6,116 bases of DNA, from assembly GCA_937917025.1 (NCBI GenBank), contig CALFSF010000213.1:1-6116 (forward strand), read 5' to 3'. The notes under the pieces were generated by a model. It was not told the DNA's origin and did not search any database. It saw only the letters and a list, made by a program, of their open reading frames with translations. How positions within the stretch are numbered: the stretch's first letter is position 1; each line of letters begins with the position of its first letter. This document shows positions 1-6,086 of the stretch, one piece after another. The DNA is from an uncultured Paraburkholderia sp. GTDB lineage: Bacteria; Pseudomonadota; Gammaproteobacteria; Burkholderiales; Burkholderiaceae. The position numbers and the translations under genes are program-made.

Positions 1-2
1 TG

Positions 3-737
3 CCCAAACGTCTTTTATATCTATGTCTGCTCGGCCGTGCCGATGTCCTCACCACCCACAGCCCGGACAACGCGGCGCTCGTCCAGAAGTACTGGGGACG
101 CGAGGGAACGGTGGTTCGCTACGGACTGGATACGCGGGACTTCCCGCTGACGGCGGCCGGTGACTGGCGGCCTCATGAGCCTTTGCGCATTGCCTCGATC
201 GGCAACGATCGCGATCGCGACTGGAACACATTGATCACGGCCTTTGAGAACGATCCGCGCTATTGCGTGCGCATCGCGACGCGGCGGAAGATCTGGCGGC
301 GTTCGAAAGCCAGTAACGTGACCGTGGCACCGGCGCATGGTCTCGCCGCGCAACGCGCGCTATACGAATGGGCTGACGTCGTGATCGTTTCATTGCATCC
401 GAACCATCATGTCTCGGGCATCACGGTCATCCTCGAAGCCGTCGCGACCGGCAAGCCTGTCGTTGCCACGGCAACAGGCGGTCTCGAAGAATATTTTTCC
501 CCCGACAGCATCTGGTACGTGCCGGTGCATGACGCCGGGGCGATGCGCGAACAGGTCGCGTTTCTCGCGCGCGAACCGGGCGTCGCGACAGAACAGACGC
601 ATCGCGCACAGCAGGAGTTCGTGCGGAAGGATCTGACCACGCGCGCGTTCGCGAATCAGCACGCGACGCTGACATGGTCATTGATCAACAGGCCGGCTGA
701 GCGCGACGCCGAACCGTTGCCGCAGTCGCGCACCTGA
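3..737 (+). CDS. Glycosyltransferase, GT4-like C-terminal part (5' end cut by window edge)
   Basis: The reading frame is open from the left edge to a TGA at 735-737 and gives 244 residues. The true start lies outside the window; the GTG at 111 is internal, because plausible coding sequence precedes it. What is visible is the sugar-nucleotide-binding C-terminal Rossmann half of a GT-B enzyme. A strand of the type LRIASIGNDRDRDW (residues about 61-74) begins the domain. The signature block runs from about 134 to 163: NHHVSGITVILEAVATGKP, then VVAT, then GGLEE. In GT4 enzymes this block holds the EX7E motif. Here the second Glu is present (E145), but the first position is Val (V137). The family transfers a sugar from an activated donor to a polysaccharide, lipid or other glycan acceptor at the cytoplasmic face. 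An exopolysaccharide, capsule or O-antigen role is likely, but the substrate cannot be read from the sequence. The C-terminal 18 or so residues are polar and look disordered. Confidence 0.87.
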   Translation, partial: PKRLLYLCLLGRADVLTTHSPDNAALVQKYWGREGTVVRYGLDTRDFPLTAAGDWRPHEPLRIASIGNDRDRDWNTLITAFENDPRYCVRIATRRKIWRRSKASNVTVAPAHGLAAQRALYEWADVVIVSLHPNHHVSGITVILEAVATGKPVVATATGGLEEYFSPDSIWYVPVHDAGAMREQVAFLAREPGVATEQTHRAQQEFVRKDLTTRAFANQHATLTWSLINRPAERDAEPLPQSRT

Positions 738-829
738 GTACCGCCGAATGCGGCGATGCATTGGGGGTGGTCGCGTTCGGTGAGGGCAGTGGCTTTAGCG
801 CATCGAGCTGTCGGATTGCGGACAGCCCG

Positions 830-1285
830 TCACTTTGCCGATACCACGAGTTTGAGCTTGCCGGCGCCCGCGGTGCTTGCGGTGATTTGCGTGCGCCTCG
901 CGCGCGCGCCCAGGTAGAAGTGCTGGCGAGCGGGGGAGTTCTGATCGTGCGTCGCTTCGGGCAGACACGAGGCGATGTCCGCTGCCAGAGACTGCAGCGC
1001 ATCGGCGGAGGAGCCCGCTTCGCTGTGGGGTGTCCACACGCATTGATAGTTCGCGCCTTCGGTGCCGCAGCGCGCGTCGTCACCGTAGGGCCTTGCCACG
1101 CTTTGGCTGTCGCTCGCCTGAAGCGAGGTGAATCTGTCCGGCGCTGCCGCCACGATTCGCTTTAGCGCAGCGCATGGGCTCGGCGTGTCATCGGCGAGGG
1201 CGACGCCCGTCGATAGCATCCACATGGATAGCGCCGCGACTGCCAGTAACGCGGGAATCCGTTTTTCCGGCTTGATGCTGTTCAT
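830..1285 (-). CDS. Small exported protein of unknown function, four cysteines
   Basis: This is a 151-residue ORF with a good start: AGGAG at 1293-1297 on the minus strand lies 7 nt before the ATG. The N-terminus is a classic Sec signal peptide. It has a basic n-region (K5, K8, R9), a hydrophobic core from about 11 to 28, and a likely signal peptidase I site after ALA (residues 29-31). There is no lipobox cysteine at the cut, so a lipoprotein is unlikely. The mature part of about 120 residues has four cysteines (C38, C73, C82, C107), an even number that would allow two disulfides in the periplasm. It contains a YQCVW segment near 80-84 and ends in a basic stretch (RARR, 128-131) and a short hydrophobic tail. 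I do not recognise the family. It converges on the glycosyltransferase with a 92-bp gap and has no close partner on its own strand, so it is probably monocistronic. No strong -35/-10 pair is visible upstream. Confidence 0.72.
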   Translation of the reverse strand: MNSIKPEKRIPALLAVAALSMWMLSTGVALADDTPSPCAALKRIVAAAPDRFTSLQASDSQSVARPYGDDARCGTEGANYQCVWTPHSEAGSSADALQSLAADIASCLPEATHDQNSPARQHFYLGARARRTQITASTAGAGKLKLVVSAK

Positions 1286-1410
1286 CGAAAATCTCCTGTG
1301 CTTCGCGCCGCGACAATACGGATCGGGGGCGTCGCGAGTTTTTCAATCCGTTGCAAAGTCTACCGGCGAGCATCGAGGTTCCCCGCGTGCCGGTCGCAAT
1401 CGCGCGCGGA

Positions 1411-1656
1411 CTATCTTTTCCGGTCGAAGCGGATGGTTTGATCGGGCGAGCGCGCCGGACGGGGCGTGACGATATCGGTCAGGAACAGCTCAAGGCCAAA
1501 GAGCCGTGCGAACCCCAATGCGAGCGACGCCGACAGGCGCGTGTCCTTGGTATGCCCGACGGCGGCAGCGGCGTCGAAACGACCGGGCGGGACGGACGTC
1601 GCAGCGACGGCGGCGTCGCCGGGTTCGGCGGAAGCGAGTTCGGGATCCGGGTTCAT
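1411..1656 (-). CDS. Doubtful small ORF, about 81 residues, unknown function
   Basis: An ATG at 1656 opens an 81-codon frame ending in TAG at 1411-1413. Roughly three quarters of its codons end in G or C, as expected of a real gene in this genome. The opposite-strand reading is Arg-rich and implausible. The product has an Ala/Pro-rich N-terminal half and one amphipathic or hydrophobic stretch, roughly residues 43-58 (LSASLALGFARLFGLELF). The end is basic and carries no obvious motif. Upstream is only a weak ribosome site (AAGG, 8 nt before ATG). The frame stays open upstream to a TTG at 1752, which would give 113 residues and start about 20 bp after the exporter's stop codon. It could be the last gene of the exporter transcript, a decayed gene, or chance. 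I do not recognise it. Confidence 0.35.
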   Translation of the reverse strand: MNPDPELASAEPGDAAVAATSVPPGRFDAAAAVGHTKDTRLSASLALGFARLFGLELFLTDIVTPRPARSPDQTIRFDRKR

Positions 1657-1771
1657 GGCGATAGCCTTGCACTGGACGGTGGCGATATTGAGCGGCAGTG
1701 AACAGCCAGCAATCGATGTGCCCGACCGGGTTTCGTCACGCACGCCCGTCAACGCGGAGCGTCATGCACCC

Positions 1772-3208
1772 TCACGCCCCGCTGCGCCCGTGTCCGCTCA
1801 CATGCGCCCCTGCGCGCCGGTCAAGGCCGGCTACGTCCGCTATGGCCGCACACCCGAGAGCCGCCACGATCAGGAACGCGAGGTTGAAATCGGCGGTGGT
1901 GACGCTCTGGCCGCCGTGACCGTGAAACCAGGCTGCCATTCGCAACGCGATCGCGCCGAACGCGACGCCCATGCCGACGGTCATTTGCCCCAACGTGCTG
2001 GAAAGCGTCGATGCGCCGCTCATCTGCGGCTTGGGGACGTCCGCGAACGTGAGCGTGTTGATCGCGGTGAACTGCAGCGACCGCGCGAGCCCGCTGATGA
2101 ACAAAACCGTGACGATCCAGAACACGGAAGTCGCGGGCGTCAGCAGACTCATCGCCGCGAGCGTCAGCGCCGCGAACGCGCCGTTCACGAGCAGCACCGA
2201 CCGGAAGCCGTAAAGCCGCATGATCGGCGTCGTCACGAGTTTCATCGCGAGATTGCCGGCGAACACCGCGAGCGTCAGCAGCCCGGAGTGAAACGCGTTC
2301 ATGCCGAAACCGATCTGGAACATCAGCGGCAGCAGGAACGGAACCGCGCTGATCGAGATGCGAAAGAGCGACCCGCCGCCCAGCGCGACCGCGAACGTCT
2401 TGATCCTGAACGCGGACAGATCGACGACCGGATGCGCGGTACGCCGCAGATGAAACAGCGCGGCGGCACCGGCCATCGCGCCCACGCCGAGGCACACGAG
2501 CGTCTCTTTCCACGGCGCGTCGGCGCGCCCGGTCAGCTCCATCGCGTACATCAGCGCCGTGCAGGCGAGCCCCGACAGCACGAAGCCGGACGCGTCGAAT
2601 GGACGTTTTTGCGCGTCGCGTTCATTGCCGATGAAGCGCCACGCGAGCACGAGCCCGATCAGGCCGAGCGGCAGATTCAGATAGAAAATCCAGCGCCATG
2701 ACGAATACGTGGTGATCAGGCCGCCGAGCGGCGGTCCGATCACGGGCGCGACGAGCCCCGGCCACGTGATGATCGAGATCGCGCGCATCAGGCTGTCCTT
2801 CGGCGTCGCGCGCAGGACGGCGAGCCGGCCGACCGGCACCATCATCGCGCCGCCGATGCCCTGCAGAACGCGCGCCGCGGTGAATTCGACGAGACCGTTC
2901 GTCATGCCGCACAGCACCGAGGACGCGGTGAACACCGCGAGCGCGCCGGTGAACACGTTGCGCACGCCGAAACGGTCGGCGGCCCAGCCGCTGATCGGGA
3001 TGAACACCGCGAGCGTCAGCAGATACGATGTGATGCCGATGCTGAGATCGACCGGATGCACGTCGAACGAGCGCGCCATCTGCGGCAGCGCGGTGGCGAT
3101 GATCGTGCCGTCGAGGTTTTCCATGAAGAACGCGGCGGCCACGAGCGTGACGATCAGCGACGAATCACCGGAACGCGGTGCGGCGGGCGATGAACCAGAC
3201 ATCTGCAT
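1772..3208 (-). CDS. DHA2-family (EmrB/MdtD/HsrA-like) MFS drug:H+ antiporter
   Basis: This 478-residue inner-membrane protein has about 14 predicted helices, the size and topology of the DHA2 branch of the major facilitator superfamily. The motifs run in the usual order. In helix 1 is LDGTIIATALP (32-42, motif D1). In the loop between helices 2 and 3 is GWAADRFGVR (74-83, motif A). In helix 4 is ARVLQGIGG (112-120, motif B, with R113). In helix 5 is the antiporter motif C, GLVAPVIGPPLGG (151-163). The segment WRWIFYLN (171-178) is typical of EmrB-like exporters. From memory, the closest E. coli counterparts are MdtD and HsrA. Family members expel hydrophobic drugs or other small molecules in exchange for protons; the substrate cannot be read here. 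Two in-frame ATGs compete. The one at 3208 has GGAG only 4 nt upstream; the one at 3202 has it 10 nt upstream. I use the first. No MFP or outer-membrane partner gene of the EmrA/TolC type is adjacent. It is divergent from tas. Confidence 0.95.
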   Translation of the reverse strand: MQMSGSSPAAPRSGDSSLIVTLVAAAFFMENLDGTIIATALPQMARSFDVHPVDLSIGITSYLLTLAVFIPISGWAADRFGVRNVFTGALAVFTASSVLCGMTNGLVEFTAARVLQGIGGAMMVPVGRLAVLRATPKDSLMRAISIITWPGLVAPVIGPPLGGLITTYSSWRWIFYLNLPLGLIGLVLAWRFIGNERDAQKRPFDASGFVLSGLACTALMYAMELTGRADAPWKETLVCLGVGAMAGAAALFHLRRTAHPVVDLSAFRIKTFAVALGGGSLFRISISAVPFLLPLMFQIGFGMNAFHSGLLTLAVFAGNLAMKLVTTPIMRLYGFRSVLLVNGAFAALTLAAMSLLTPATSVFWIVTVLFISGLARSLQFTAINTLTFADVPKPQMSGASTLSSTLGQMTVGMGVAFGAIALRMAAWFHGHGGQSVTTADFNLAFLIVAALGCAAIADVAGLDRRAGAHVSGHGRSGA

Positions 3209-3376
3209 GACACTCCGGAGCGAAGCAGGGGAAGCAAACGAACCCTCGAGACGATTTGCAGCGGCGACGCCTGTGCGTGCGCTGCGCGAGAGCGTCATTC
3301 TAGCGGTCCAGCGCGCCGCGCGCCGGCGTGGTAACTTCGGCGTTTTCCGTTCACACACAGCACAAGGAACAGTTCG
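3209..3376. promoter_or_regulatory. Divergent control region between the MFS exporter and tas
   Basis: These 168 bp must hold the promoters of both divergent genes unless transcription enters from further away. On the minus strand, TAGAAT at 3297-3302 matches the -10 consensus in five of six positions and would give the exporter a leader of roughly 80 nt. No good -35 sits 17 bp before it, where the sequence is almost pure G and C. On the plus strand I see no convincing promoter for tas; TGGTAACTT near 3330 is a weak extended -10 candidate. The 3213-3220 sequence CTCCGGAG is a perfect palindrome, but it overlaps the exporter's ribosome site and may be chance. There is no divergent regulator gene. 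Confidence 0.4.
3364..3368 (+). promoter_or_regulatory. Ribosome binding site of tas
   Basis: AAGGA lies 8 nt before the ATG at 3377. It fixes this start, which also begins exactly where the family's N-terminal strand (MEYRRLG) begins. Confidence 0.8.
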
Positions 3377-4429
3377 ATGGAATACCGCAGACTCGGCGCA
3401 ACGGACGTAAAGGTCAGCGTCATCGGCCTCGGCACGATGACGTGGGGCGAGCAGAACACCGAAAGCGAAGCGCATGCGCAGATCGACTATGCGCTCGATC
3501 ACGGCGTCAACCTGATCGATGCCGCTGAAATGTATCCGGTGCCGCCGCGTCCCGAAACGCAAGGTTCGACCGAGCGTTATATCGGCACGTGGATCGCGCA
3601 GCACCAGAGCGCGCGCGAGAAGATCGTCCTTGCCACCAAGATCGCCGGTCCGGCCCGTCAGCCGCACAACCCGCGGCACATTCGCGGCGCAGGCAACCAG
3701 TTCGACCGCAAGAATCTGACCGAAGCGCTGAACGACAGCCTCAAGCGCCTGCAGACGGATTATGTCGACCTGTACCAGCTGCACTGGCCCGACCGCAGCA
3801 CGATGACGTTCGGCCGCACGGCGTACCCATGGATCGACGACGCGTATACGGTGCCGATCGAGGAAACGCTGTCGGTGCTCGCGGAATTCGTGAAGGAAGG
3901 CAAGGTGCGCCACATCGGCGTGTCGAACGAAACGCCGTGGGGCGTCGCGCAGTTTCTGCGCGCGTCGGAAAAGCTCGGGCTGCCGCGCATCGTCAGCATC
4001 CAGAACCCGTACAGCCTGCTGAACCGTACGTTCGAACTCGGCCTGTCGGAATTCAGCCATCGCGAGAACGTCGGGCTGCTCGCGTATTCGCCGCTCGCGT
4101 TCGGCTGGCTGTCGGGCAAGTACGAAGGCGGGGCGCGTCCGGCGGGCGCGCGCATCACGCTCTTCGAGCGCTTCCAGCGTTACAGCAAGCGGCAATCGGT
4201 CGAAGCGACCACGCGCTATGTCGAACTCGCGAAGCGTCATGGGCTTTCGCCGGCCCAGCTCGCGCTCGCGTTCGTGAACAGCCGTCCGTTCCTCACGAGC
4301 AATCTGATCGGCGCGACGTCGCTTGAGCAGTTGAAGGAAAACATCGCGAGCGCGGACGTGACGCTGTCGCCGGAAGTGCTGGCCGAAATCGAAGCGCTTC
4401 ACGAACGGCAACCGAATCCGGCGCCGTAA
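3377..4429 (+). CDS. tas: Tas-type NADP(H)-dependent aldo/keto reductase
   Basis: This 350-residue cytoplasmic protein has a single (alpha/beta)8 barrel domain. It matches remembered E. coli Tas (about 346 residues) nearly end to end, with shared blocks GLGTMT (17-22), AEMYPVPPRPETQG (50-63), DSLKRLQTDYVDLYQ (120-134), GVSNET (181-186), and IQNPYSLLNR (208-217). The aldo/keto reductase catalytic tetrad is complete: D48, Y53, K88 and H136. The C-terminal cofactor region includes the IGATSLEQL block (311-319). The family reduces aldehydes and ketones with NADPH. E. coli tas was named because, in multicopy, it suppresses a tyrosine auxotrophy, but the physiological substrate is uncertain. The gene is preceded by a good ribosome site and followed about 50 bp later by a strong hairpin, so it looks monocistronic. 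It is divergent from an MFS exporter. There is no sign of truncation or missing key residues. Confidence 0.97.
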   Translation: MEYRRLGATDVKVSVIGLGTMTWGEQNTESEAHAQIDYALDHGVNLIDAAEMYPVPPRPETQGSTERYIGTWIAQHQSAREKIVLATKIAGPARQPHNPRHIRGAGNQFDRKNLTEALNDSLKRLQTDYVDLYQLHWPDRSTMTFGRTAYPWIDDAYTVPIEETLSVLAEFVKEGKVRHIGVSNETPWGVAQFLRASEKLGLPRIVSIQNPYSLLNRTFELGLSEFSHRENVGLLAYSPLAFGWLSGKYEGGARPAGARITLFERFQRYSKRQSVEATTRYVELAKRHGLSPAQLALAFVNSRPFLTSNLIGATSLEQLKENIASADVTLSPEVLAEIEALHERQPNPAP

Positions 4430-4478
4430 TCTCGCGCGCCTTCGACGGTTTTTCCGCGTTTTCTGCGTTATGCACCAT

Positions 4479-4509
4479 GAACAGCCCCGGTTTTCAGCCG
4501 GGGCTGTTC
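4479..4509 (+). terminator. Likely intrinsic terminator of tas
   Basis: A perfect 12-bp inverted repeat, GAACAGCCCCGG at 4479-4490 and CCGGGGCTGTTC at 4498-4509, encloses a 7-nt loop. It starts 50 bp after the tas stop codon. The plus-strand tail (TGCTTT) is short in U, so termination may be incomplete. No T-run exists on the minus-strand side, so it points rightwards. The hairpin covers most of the start of a longer upstream reading of the next gene, with its ATG at 4477, which argues against that start. Confidence 0.75.
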
Positions 4510-4781
4510 TGCTTTCGGCCGCCGCGCTGCGTCCGAAGGCGCCCAGCCCAATTGGTGCGCTGCCGCGCGATCGGTGATGAATTGCCGTGTTCAATCGGCA
4601 AACGCGACCTAAACTGGGGAACTGGGCCGCGGTGCGGACAAGGCGCGGATGACGCGCGCACGGCACAAACCCGCCGTGTCTGCCCGCTGGCGCGTCGGGA
4701 TGGTACGATTCAGCCCGCGATTGCATGCACCCGCTGCCAGGCCGCGAAGCGGCTGTCCGTGCGAAAAGAACGATTGAATTC
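4510..4781 (+). promoter_or_regulatory. Intergenic leader and probable promoter region of the 140-residue gene
   Basis: No gene is supported in this stretch. The plus frame is open here but reads as an Arg/Cys-rich sequence with no protein-like character. The best promoter element is TGGTACGAT at 4701-4709, an extended -10 with TACGAT matching four of six consensus bases and no good -35. It would give a leader of about 80 nt. An inverted repeat, TTGCCG (4582-4587) and CGGCAA (4596-4601) around an 8-nt spacer, could be an operator or just chance. A second weaker one is CACGGC (4659-4664) with GCCGTG (4673-4678). Confidence 0.3.
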
Positions 4782-4785
4782 AGGA
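4782..4785 (+). promoter_or_regulatory. Ribosome binding site that fixes the start at 4792
   Basis: AGGA sits 6 nt before the ATG at 4792. The alternative in-frame ATG at 4477 overlaps the edge of the tas terminator hairpin, so 4792 is the credible start. Confidence 0.75.
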
Positions 4786-4791
4786 AACAGA

Positions 4792-5214
4792 ATGGCGCAA
4801 CAGAAAACGAATCCGAAACTCGAGCAGGCGCTCACGCGCGGGGACCTCGCGATCCGCCAGGCGAACTCGGCGCGGGCGACCGCGCTCTTGCGCGCGCTCG
4901 GCAAGATGATCGTCGAAGCGTCGGCAACGATCGGCGTGGAAGCGTTCACGCTGATTCCCGATGGCGATCGCATTTACGATCCGGCCGACGGCCTGTGGCC
5001 GCAACCGCTGCTGATTTCGCTCGACGGCCCGGTCGAAGAAGCCGATCAGGACGAGGTGCGCACGGTCCGCCTCATCGCCGACGATCCGGGTACGGTGTTT
5101 CGCGTCGAGTGGCAGCGCGCGGACGGCAAGATCGGACGCCAGGACGGCGGCCCGTTCGCCACGGTCGCGTTTATCTCCGACGTCGACATTCCGTGGACCG
5201 ACGACGAAGACTGA
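4792..5214 (+). CDS. Conserved-looking cytoplasmic protein of unknown function, 140 residues
   Basis: This ORF has a good ribosome site and ends in TGA at 5212-5214. It has no signal peptide, no membrane segment and no cysteine. Residues about 7-48 look helical and contain a basic, Ala/Arg-rich stretch (RQANSARATALLRALGK, 22-38). From about 49 the sequence changes to alternating strand-like segments: FTLIPDGDRIYD (52-63), LLISLDG (73-79), VRLIADD (92-98), FRVEWQRADGKIG (103-115), and FATVAFISDVDIPW (122-135). The tail is strongly acidic (TDDED). An N-terminal helix followed by a small beta sheet suggests a compact single-domain protein. I do not recognise the family and cannot assign a function. 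It lies between the tas terminator and a convergent ABC permease gene (41-bp gap), so it is probably transcribed alone. Codon use matches its neighbours. Confidence 0.85.
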   Translation: MAQQKTNPKLEQALTRGDLAIRQANSARATALLRALGKMIVEASATIGVEAFTLIPDGDRIYDPADGLWPQPLLISLDGPVEEADQDEVRTVRLIADDPGTVFRVEWQRADGKIGRQDGGPFATVAFISDVDIPWTDDED

Positions 5215-5255
5215 GCACCGGCTTCAACGTGCTTTCGACGTGATCGCGTCCGGCT

Positions 5256-6086
5256 TTAGCGCATCATGCGCCGCCGGAACAGCACGGAGGCCAGGATGAA
5301 CGGCACGATCACATACGCTGCCAGCACGCCGACATGCAACGCGGCGCTGTCCAGCGGCCGGCCTAGCATCGCCGGCCGGATCAGATCGACTGCATGCGCA
5401 AGCGGCAGCAGCAGCGTCACCTGGCGCGCGATCGCGGGCAGCTGCGCCACCGGAAAGAACACGCCGGAGAGCAGCATCATCGGCGTGAGCGCGAGCGTCT
5501 GATAGAACATGAAAAAATCGTACGACGGCGCGATCGCCGTCACGATCATCGCGAGGCTCGCGAACGCGAGGCCCGTCAGCACGATGACGGGCAGTGCGAT
5601 CAGCATCGACGGAAAACTCGCATAGCCGAGCACGCCCGCCACGAGCATGATCGCCGCGCCCGATAGCACGGATTTGCTCGCTGCCCAGATCACTTCGCCC
5701 AGCACGATGTCGCCGAGCGTCAGCGGGGTGTGCATGATCGCTTCCCACGTGCGTTGCACGTGCATGCGCGAAAAGCCCGAATACATCGACTCGAAACTCG
5801 CCGACATCATCACGCTCGACGCCACCGTGCCCGCCGCGAGAAACGCGATGTACGACACGCCGTCGACGTGCCCCACCATCAGCCCGAGTCCGAGGCCGAG
5901 GCCGAACAGATAGATCATCGGATCGGCGAGGTTGCCGAACATCGACGCCACGGCAAGCTTGCGCCACACCAGATAATTGCGGCGCCAGACGGCGATCCAG
6001 TTCACCGCATTCGCGGGCAGCGCGGCGAAACCTTCGTGCAGCCGGGAAGGTTTCGCGGAGGAGGATTCGTAACTGCGTGCGTCCAT
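5256..6086 (-). CDS. NodJ-family ABC-2 type transporter permease
   Basis: This 276-residue integral membrane protein has about six predicted helices. After a polar N-terminal tail (about 1-25) and the segment NWIAVWRRNYLVWRK (29-43), helices lie at roughly 47-70, 76-96, 123-152, 158-186, 192-214 and 250-270. The ABC-2/NodJ signature is LSGVFFPVAQLP (206-217) followed by LPLAHAVDLIRPAMLG (227-242), close to remembered NodJ. Such permeases pair with a NodI-like ATPase. In rhizobia NodIJ exports lipochito-oligosaccharide signals; homologues outside symbiosis have unknown glycolipid-like or drug substrates. The ATPase gene normally lies directly upstream, which here is beyond the right edge. The ATG at 6084-6086 has no good ribosome site. 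The frame stays open to the window edge with no ATG, GTG or TTG among those ten codons, so a start further upstream is possible. It converges on the 140-residue gene. Confidence 0.93.
   Translation of the reverse strand: MDARSYESSSAKPSRLHEGFAALPANAVNWIAVWRRNYLVWRKLAVASMFGNLADPMIYLFGLGLGLGLMVGHVDGVSYIAFLAAGTVASSVMMSASFESMYSGFSRMHVQRTWEAIMHTPLTLGDIVLGEVIWAASKSVLSGAAIMLVAGVLGYASFPSMLIALPVIVLTGLAFASLAMIVTAIAPSYDFFMFYQTLALTPMMLLSGVFFPVAQLPAIARQVTLLLPLAHAVDLIRPAMLGRPLDSAALHVGVLAAYVIVPFILASVLFRRRMMR
5259..5271. repeat. Short inverted repeat at the 3' end of the permease gene
   Basis: GCGCAT (5259-5264) and ATGCGC (5266-5271) are perfect 6-bp arms separated by one base. They lie in the last codons of the permease gene (R-M-M-R). 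No T-run follows on either strand, so this is not a convincing terminator. Confidence 0.3.

Noticed and set aside
742..755. A small hairpin, CGCCG and CGGCG around four bases, after the glycosyltransferase stop codon
   Set aside because: The stem is only 5 bp, no T-run follows on either strand, and such stems are common in GC-rich sequence.
761..1165. A plus-strand frame opposite the exported-protein gene
   Set aside because: The minus-strand frame has a ribosome site and a textbook signal peptide; the plus frame has neither and reads as a shadow.
1466..2701. A plus-strand open frame of 411 codons opposite the exporter
   Set aside because: Its product is an Arg/Glu/Gln/His-rich sequence without protein-like pattern, and it lies antisense to the MFS gene with its conserved motifs.
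3209..4726. A minus-strand open frame continuing upstream of the exporter across the whole antisense of tas, which together would encode 984 residues
   Set aside because: The extension is Arg-rich antisense of a clearly conserved aldo/keto reductase. Long stop-free antisense frames are expected in GC-rich genes. The exporter's own start at 3208 fits the DHA2 family length and has a nearby GGAG.
4477..4791. An N-terminal extension of the 140-residue protein from the ATG at 4477
   Set aside because: That ATG abuts and overlaps the tas terminator hairpin and lacks a ribosome site. The added 105 residues look non-coding, while the ATG at 4792 has AGGA at good spacing.
5224..5967. A second minus-strand frame of 247 codons overlapping the ABC permease
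   Set aside because: It is a charged, Arg/Asp/His-rich shadow in another frame of a clear membrane permease.
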